From the NCBI GenBank assembly GCA_003387805.1, contig QGSR01000075.1:1-8296 (forward strand): a stretch of DNA of 8,296 nucleotides, written 5' to 3'. This DNA comes from Bacillota bacterium (lineage in GTDB: Bacteria > Bacillota > Limnochordia > Limnochordales > ZCTH02-B6). Shown in pieces: positions 5,811-8,296 of this stretch. The translations under genes were made by a program, and so were the position numbers. The stretch's first letter is position 1. The number at the start of each line of letters is the position of its first letter. The notes below the pieces were generated by a model. The model worked only from the letters and a program-made list of their open reading frames with translations. It was not told where the DNA came from and did no database searches.

Positions 5811-7631
5811 CTAGCGCCGGCCCGTTTCCTCGCGGGCCAGCCGGACGAACTCGTCCACGTCCCGGAGGACGTGATCCACCGCTTCGGCCCAAAACCGCTC
5901 CGTGGTCAGATCCACGTCCAGGTGCTTCTTCGCCAGGTCTTCCGCCGTCATGCGGCCGGTGTCCAGCAGCAGCGCGTCCACCACCCGCGGGAAGTCGGCC
6001 CCCAGGCGCTCCCGGCGGGCGTAAATCCCCGCGCTGAACAAGTACCCGAACGTATACGGGAAGTTGTAAAACGGCGCGTAGGTGATGTGGAAATGCAGCT
6101 TGCTGGCCCAAAACAGCGGGTGGTAGCGGGCCAGCCCGTCCAGGAACGCCCTGCGCTGCGCGGCCTCCATCCGCTGGTTCAGCTCGTCGGCGCCCAGCGC
6201 GCCCCGCCGGCGGGCTTCGTAAAACTCGGTCTCGAACAAGAAGCGCGCGTGGATATCCATCAGGAAGGCGGTGGCGCGGCTCAGACGGTTGTCCAGCAGG
6301 GCCAGCCGGCGCGACGGGTCGGACGCGGCCTCCAGCGCGCCGTCGGCCACCACCATTTCCGCCAGCGTGGACGCGGTTTCCGCCAGGTTCATGGGGTACT
6401 CCCGGGCCAAAGGCGGCAGGTCCCTCATCACGTGGAAATGGTACGCGTGGCCCAGCTCGTGGGCCAGCGTGTCCACCGACGAAGACCGGCCGCCGTACGT
6501 CATGAAGATGCGGCTCTGCCCGCTCAGCGGGAAGCTGGTGCAGAAGCCGCCGGCGCTCTTGCCCGGGCGATCCTCCGCCTCAATCCAGCCTTCGTTGAAC
6601 GCGGTGACGGCCAAATCCCGCAGGCTCGGGCTGAAGCGGCCGAACTGCTCGACGATGAACTGCGCCGCGTCGTCGTACGGAATTTTTTCCGCGTCCGTTT
6701 GGCCCACCGGCGCGTTCAGGTCGTAGAAGCTGAGCCGGTCCAGACCCAGCAGGGCCGCCTTGGCGGCGAAGTAGTCCAGCAGCTTGCCCTTCCCTTTTTC
6801 CACCGCGGACCACATGGCGTTCAAGGTGGCCTCGGTCATGCGGTTGGCGTCCAGCGGCTCCTTGAGGACCGAATCCCAGCCCCGGTACTTGTACAGCGTC
6901 AGGCGGTAGCCGGCCAGGTTGTTGAGGGTGGTGGAAAAAATGTCGGCCTGCTCGGCCCACGCGGCCTCGTACGCCTCGAACACCCGCCGGCGCACCTCCC
7001 GGTCGGGATCCGACAAGCGATTGGCCGCCTGGCCCACCGACAGCAGCACTTCTTTCCCGTCTTCCTCCACCGGAACCCGGATTTTGCCCGACACCAGGTG
7101 GTACATCTGGCTCCACGCGTGGTAGCCTTCCACGCTGAGCTCCACGGCCAGCGCTTCCTTGTCCGGCGCCATGCGCTCCCGGGCGCGCCGCCGCCGCTCG
7201 TCCACCGCAAAGGCCACGGGCGCCACGGCTTCGTGGGCCAGCAGCGCTTGCCACACCGGCTCCGGCACGGCCAGCAGCTTCTCGTCCAGCGCCGTCAGGG
7301 CCGCTTCCAGCGTGGCGGCCAGGCGCCGCACCTGCGCCCCGGCGATGCGGGCCCGGGCGTCCTCCACGTGCTGCGCGACCAGGCAGCCGGTGAAGGCCGA
7401 GGCCTGGCCCAGCCGGTCCGCCAAGTCTTGCAGCGTGTTCACCACCGCCGCCAGCGGCCCGATGTCCGCCTCCGTCCGGGGCACGGCCAAATGGGGCACG
7501 TCCGCGGCGAAGCGCTCGATATCGGCCGTCAGCTGCTCCAGGTGCGCCTGCAGCTGGGCGGATTCGCTCCCGCCGGCAAAAAACTGCTCCAGCTCCCACA
7601 CTTGCGGCAACGGTTTTTTCAGCGTCGACAA
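5811..7631 (-). CDS. pepF: M3-family oligoendopeptidase (PepF type)
   Basis: 606 residues, typical of the PepF/M3 metallopeptidases, which cut short peptides in the cytoplasm and use one zinc ion. The zinc site is visible: H391-E392-L393-G394-H395, with the third ligand most likely E418 in LAETAST, 27 residues after H391, comparable to the HExxH...E spacing of thimet oligopeptidase. FYNFPYTFGYLFSAGIY near the C-terminus is the family's substrate-binding tyrosine region. No signal peptide or membrane helix is seen. The start is a TTG at 7631: an in-frame TAG lies immediately upstream, GGTGA precedes it by five bases, and the protein begins with the usual short stretch before WELEQFFAGG. The gene starts 37 bases after the aroA ORF with no terminator in between, so the two are probably co-transcribed. 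Downstream, GC-rich palindromes without a T-run precede sspF. Confidence 0.93.
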   Translation of the reverse strand: MSTLKKPLPQVWELEQFFAGGSESAQLQAHLEQLTADIERFAADVPHLAVPRTEADIGPLAAVVNTLQDLADRLGQASAFTGCLVAQHVEDARARIAGAQVRRLAATLEAALTALDEKLLAVPEPVWQALLAHEAVAPVAFAVDERRRRARERMAPDKEALAVELSVEGYHAWSQMYHLVSGKIRVPVEEDGKEVLLSVGQAANRLSDPDREVRRRVFEAYEAAWAEQADIFSTTLNNLAGYRLTLYKYRGWDSVLKEPLDANRMTEATLNAMWSAVEKGKGKLLDYFAAKAALLGLDRLSFYDLNAPVGQTDAEKIPYDDAAQFIVEQFGRFSPSLRDLAVTAFNEGWIEAEDRPGKSAGGFCTSFPLSGQSRIFMTYGGRSSSVDTLAHELGHAYHFHVMRDLPPLAREYPMNLAETASTLAEMVVADGALEAASDPSRRLALLDNRLSRATAFLMDIHARFLFETEFYEARRRGALGADELNQRMEAAQRRAFLDGLARYHPLFWASKLHFHITYAPFYNFPYTFGYLFSAGIYARRERLGADFPRVVDALLLDTGRMTAEDLAKKHLDVDLTTERFWAEAVDHVLRDVDEFVRLAREETGRR

Positions 7632-7670
7632 CTACGTCACCGGCCTTTCGTGCAAAGTCTTGGCAAGCCG

Positions 7671-8296
7671 CTAAGGCAGCGGCTCGTAATCGATGCGGAC
7701 GCCGAGCTGCGCCAGCATGTCGAAGTACGGCGGACACGTCTTGGAAACGCAGCCGGGATCCTGGATGCGGATGCCCGGCACGCGGGCGCCCAGCAGCGCG
7801 AAGGCCATAGCTTGGCGATGGTCGTCGTGAGGATCTAGAACCGGTCCGGGAACGGGCCGGCCGGGGTAGACGACGAAGCCGTCCTCCCGCTCCTCCGCGC
7901 GGATGCCCAGGCGGGCCATTTGCGCGCAGAAGACCCGGATGCGGTCCGATTCGTGCCGGCGGATATGGGGCACGCCCCTCACCTCCACGGGACCGTCCGC
8001 AAATACCGCCGCCACGCCCAGCGTCAGAGCCTGATCCGACATGAGGCTCATGTCCGCCGTGAGGTGGCCCCGCAGCCGCTCGGGGCCCTCCACTTCAAGA
8101 AACCCCGGCTCCCGCCGCACGCGGCAGCCCAGGCGCTCCAGCACGTCCACGAAGCGCGCGTCGGGCTGCAGCGAGTCGTAGCCCACGTTGGCCACCCGCA
8201 CGCGCCCTTGGGTCAAGGCGGCCAGGGTCAGGAAATAACAGGCGGTGGACGCGTCGGCCTCCAGCGCGTAGGAGCGCCCCCGGTAGCGTCCCGGGG
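7671..8296 (-). CDS. aroA: 3-phosphoshikimate 1-carboxyvinyltransferase (EPSP synthase), partial
   Basis: The C-terminal 207 residues are visible; the 5' end lies beyond the right edge, and the frame is open to the last base. EPSP synthase joins shikimate-3-phosphate and phosphoenolpyruvate in the aromatic amino acid pathway. Visible segments in order: EADASTACYFLTLAAL (the conserved DASSASY region), ADMSLMSDQALTL holding the catalytic Asp (codon 8036-8034), HIRRHESDRI with the conserved Glu (7952-7950), DPHDDHRQAMAFALLG, and DPGCVSKTCPPYF with the active-site Lys (7742-7740). The residue before the Glu is His instead of the common Lys (RVKESDR); similar HETDR forms occur in other high-GC bacteria, so this is not a defect. 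A TTG at 8216 is internal, not a start, because the family's conserved sequence continues upstream of it. Confidence 0.96.
   Translation of the reverse strand, partial: PGRYRGRSYALEADASTACYFLTLAALTQGRVRVANVGYDSLQPDARFVDVLERLGCRVRREPGFLEVEGPERLRGHLTADMSLMSDQALTLGVAAVFADGPVEVRGVPHIRRHESDRIRVFCAQMARLGIRAEEREDGFVVYPGRPVPGPVLDPHDDHRQAMAFALLGARVPGIRIQDPGCVSKTCPPYFDMLAQLGVRIDYEPLP

Noticed and set aside
5415..7838. An 807-codon open frame on the plus strand opposite pepF, sspF and part of aroA
   Set aside because: It is the mirror of high-GC coding sequence on the minus strand, with low-complexity R, G, Q, H and V content and no recognisable domain. The minus-strand proteins have clear family motifs.
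1..8296. CRISPR array, tRNA, rRNA, insertion sequence or phage signals
   Set aside because: I saw no repeat-spacer pattern, tRNA-like cloverleaf, transposase motif or target duplication on either strand. The genes are housekeeping or sporulation genes with uniform composition.

Overview
The window looks like a piece of chromosome from a GC-rich, endospore-forming member of the Bacillota (Firmicutes). Four things point there: a division cluster in the order mraZ-rsmH-ftsL, a minor alpha/beta-type small acid-soluble spore protein of the SspF type, strong AGGAGG-type ribosome binding sites, and several intrinsic terminators. Base composition is high in G+C throughout. Five of the nine visible gene starts are GTG or TTG. 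I cannot name the genus from the sequence alone.

Layout. On the minus strand, positions 1-1774 hold mraZ, rsmH and the beginning of an ftsL-type gene, packed with gaps of 10 and 2 bases (transcribed right to left; ftsL runs off the left edge). A divergent control region (about 1775-1963) holds tandem TGGGN direct repeats in front of mraZ, which match the known MraZ operator pattern, and a perfect TATAAT promoter facing right. On the plus strand, 1964-5055 holds sufB, citrate synthase and cutA. Intrinsic terminators follow sufB and the citrate synthase gene, so these are probably largely separate transcripts. From 5173 to the right edge all genes are again on the minus strand: aroA (5' end outside the window), pepF 37 bases downstream of it, then sspF with its own candidate sporulation promoter and terminator, then a 60-residue C4 zinc-finger protein related to the DksA/TraR zinc ribbon. 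cutA and the zinc-finger gene converge on a short gap (5056-5172) that contains a long inverted repeat.

How the genes work together. mraZ-rsmH-ftsL is the start of the cell-wall and division cluster: a regulator, a 16S rRNA methyltransferase and a divisome membrane protein. sufB (Fe-S scaffold), citrate synthase (TCA cycle entry), CutA (small trimeric protein), aroA (shikimate pathway) and pepF (peptide breakdown) are housekeeping genes with no obvious shared pathway. No stretch over 300 bases lacks a gene; the longest gaps (about 190 bases) are described below.

I found no mobile element, CRISPR array, RNA gene or unknown multi-gene system. The most informative signals are regulatory: the MraZ repeat array with a second in-phase pair upstream, the isolated sufB, an orphan perfect Shine-Dalgarno sequence between sufB and the citrate synthase gene, and the spore-gene control region.
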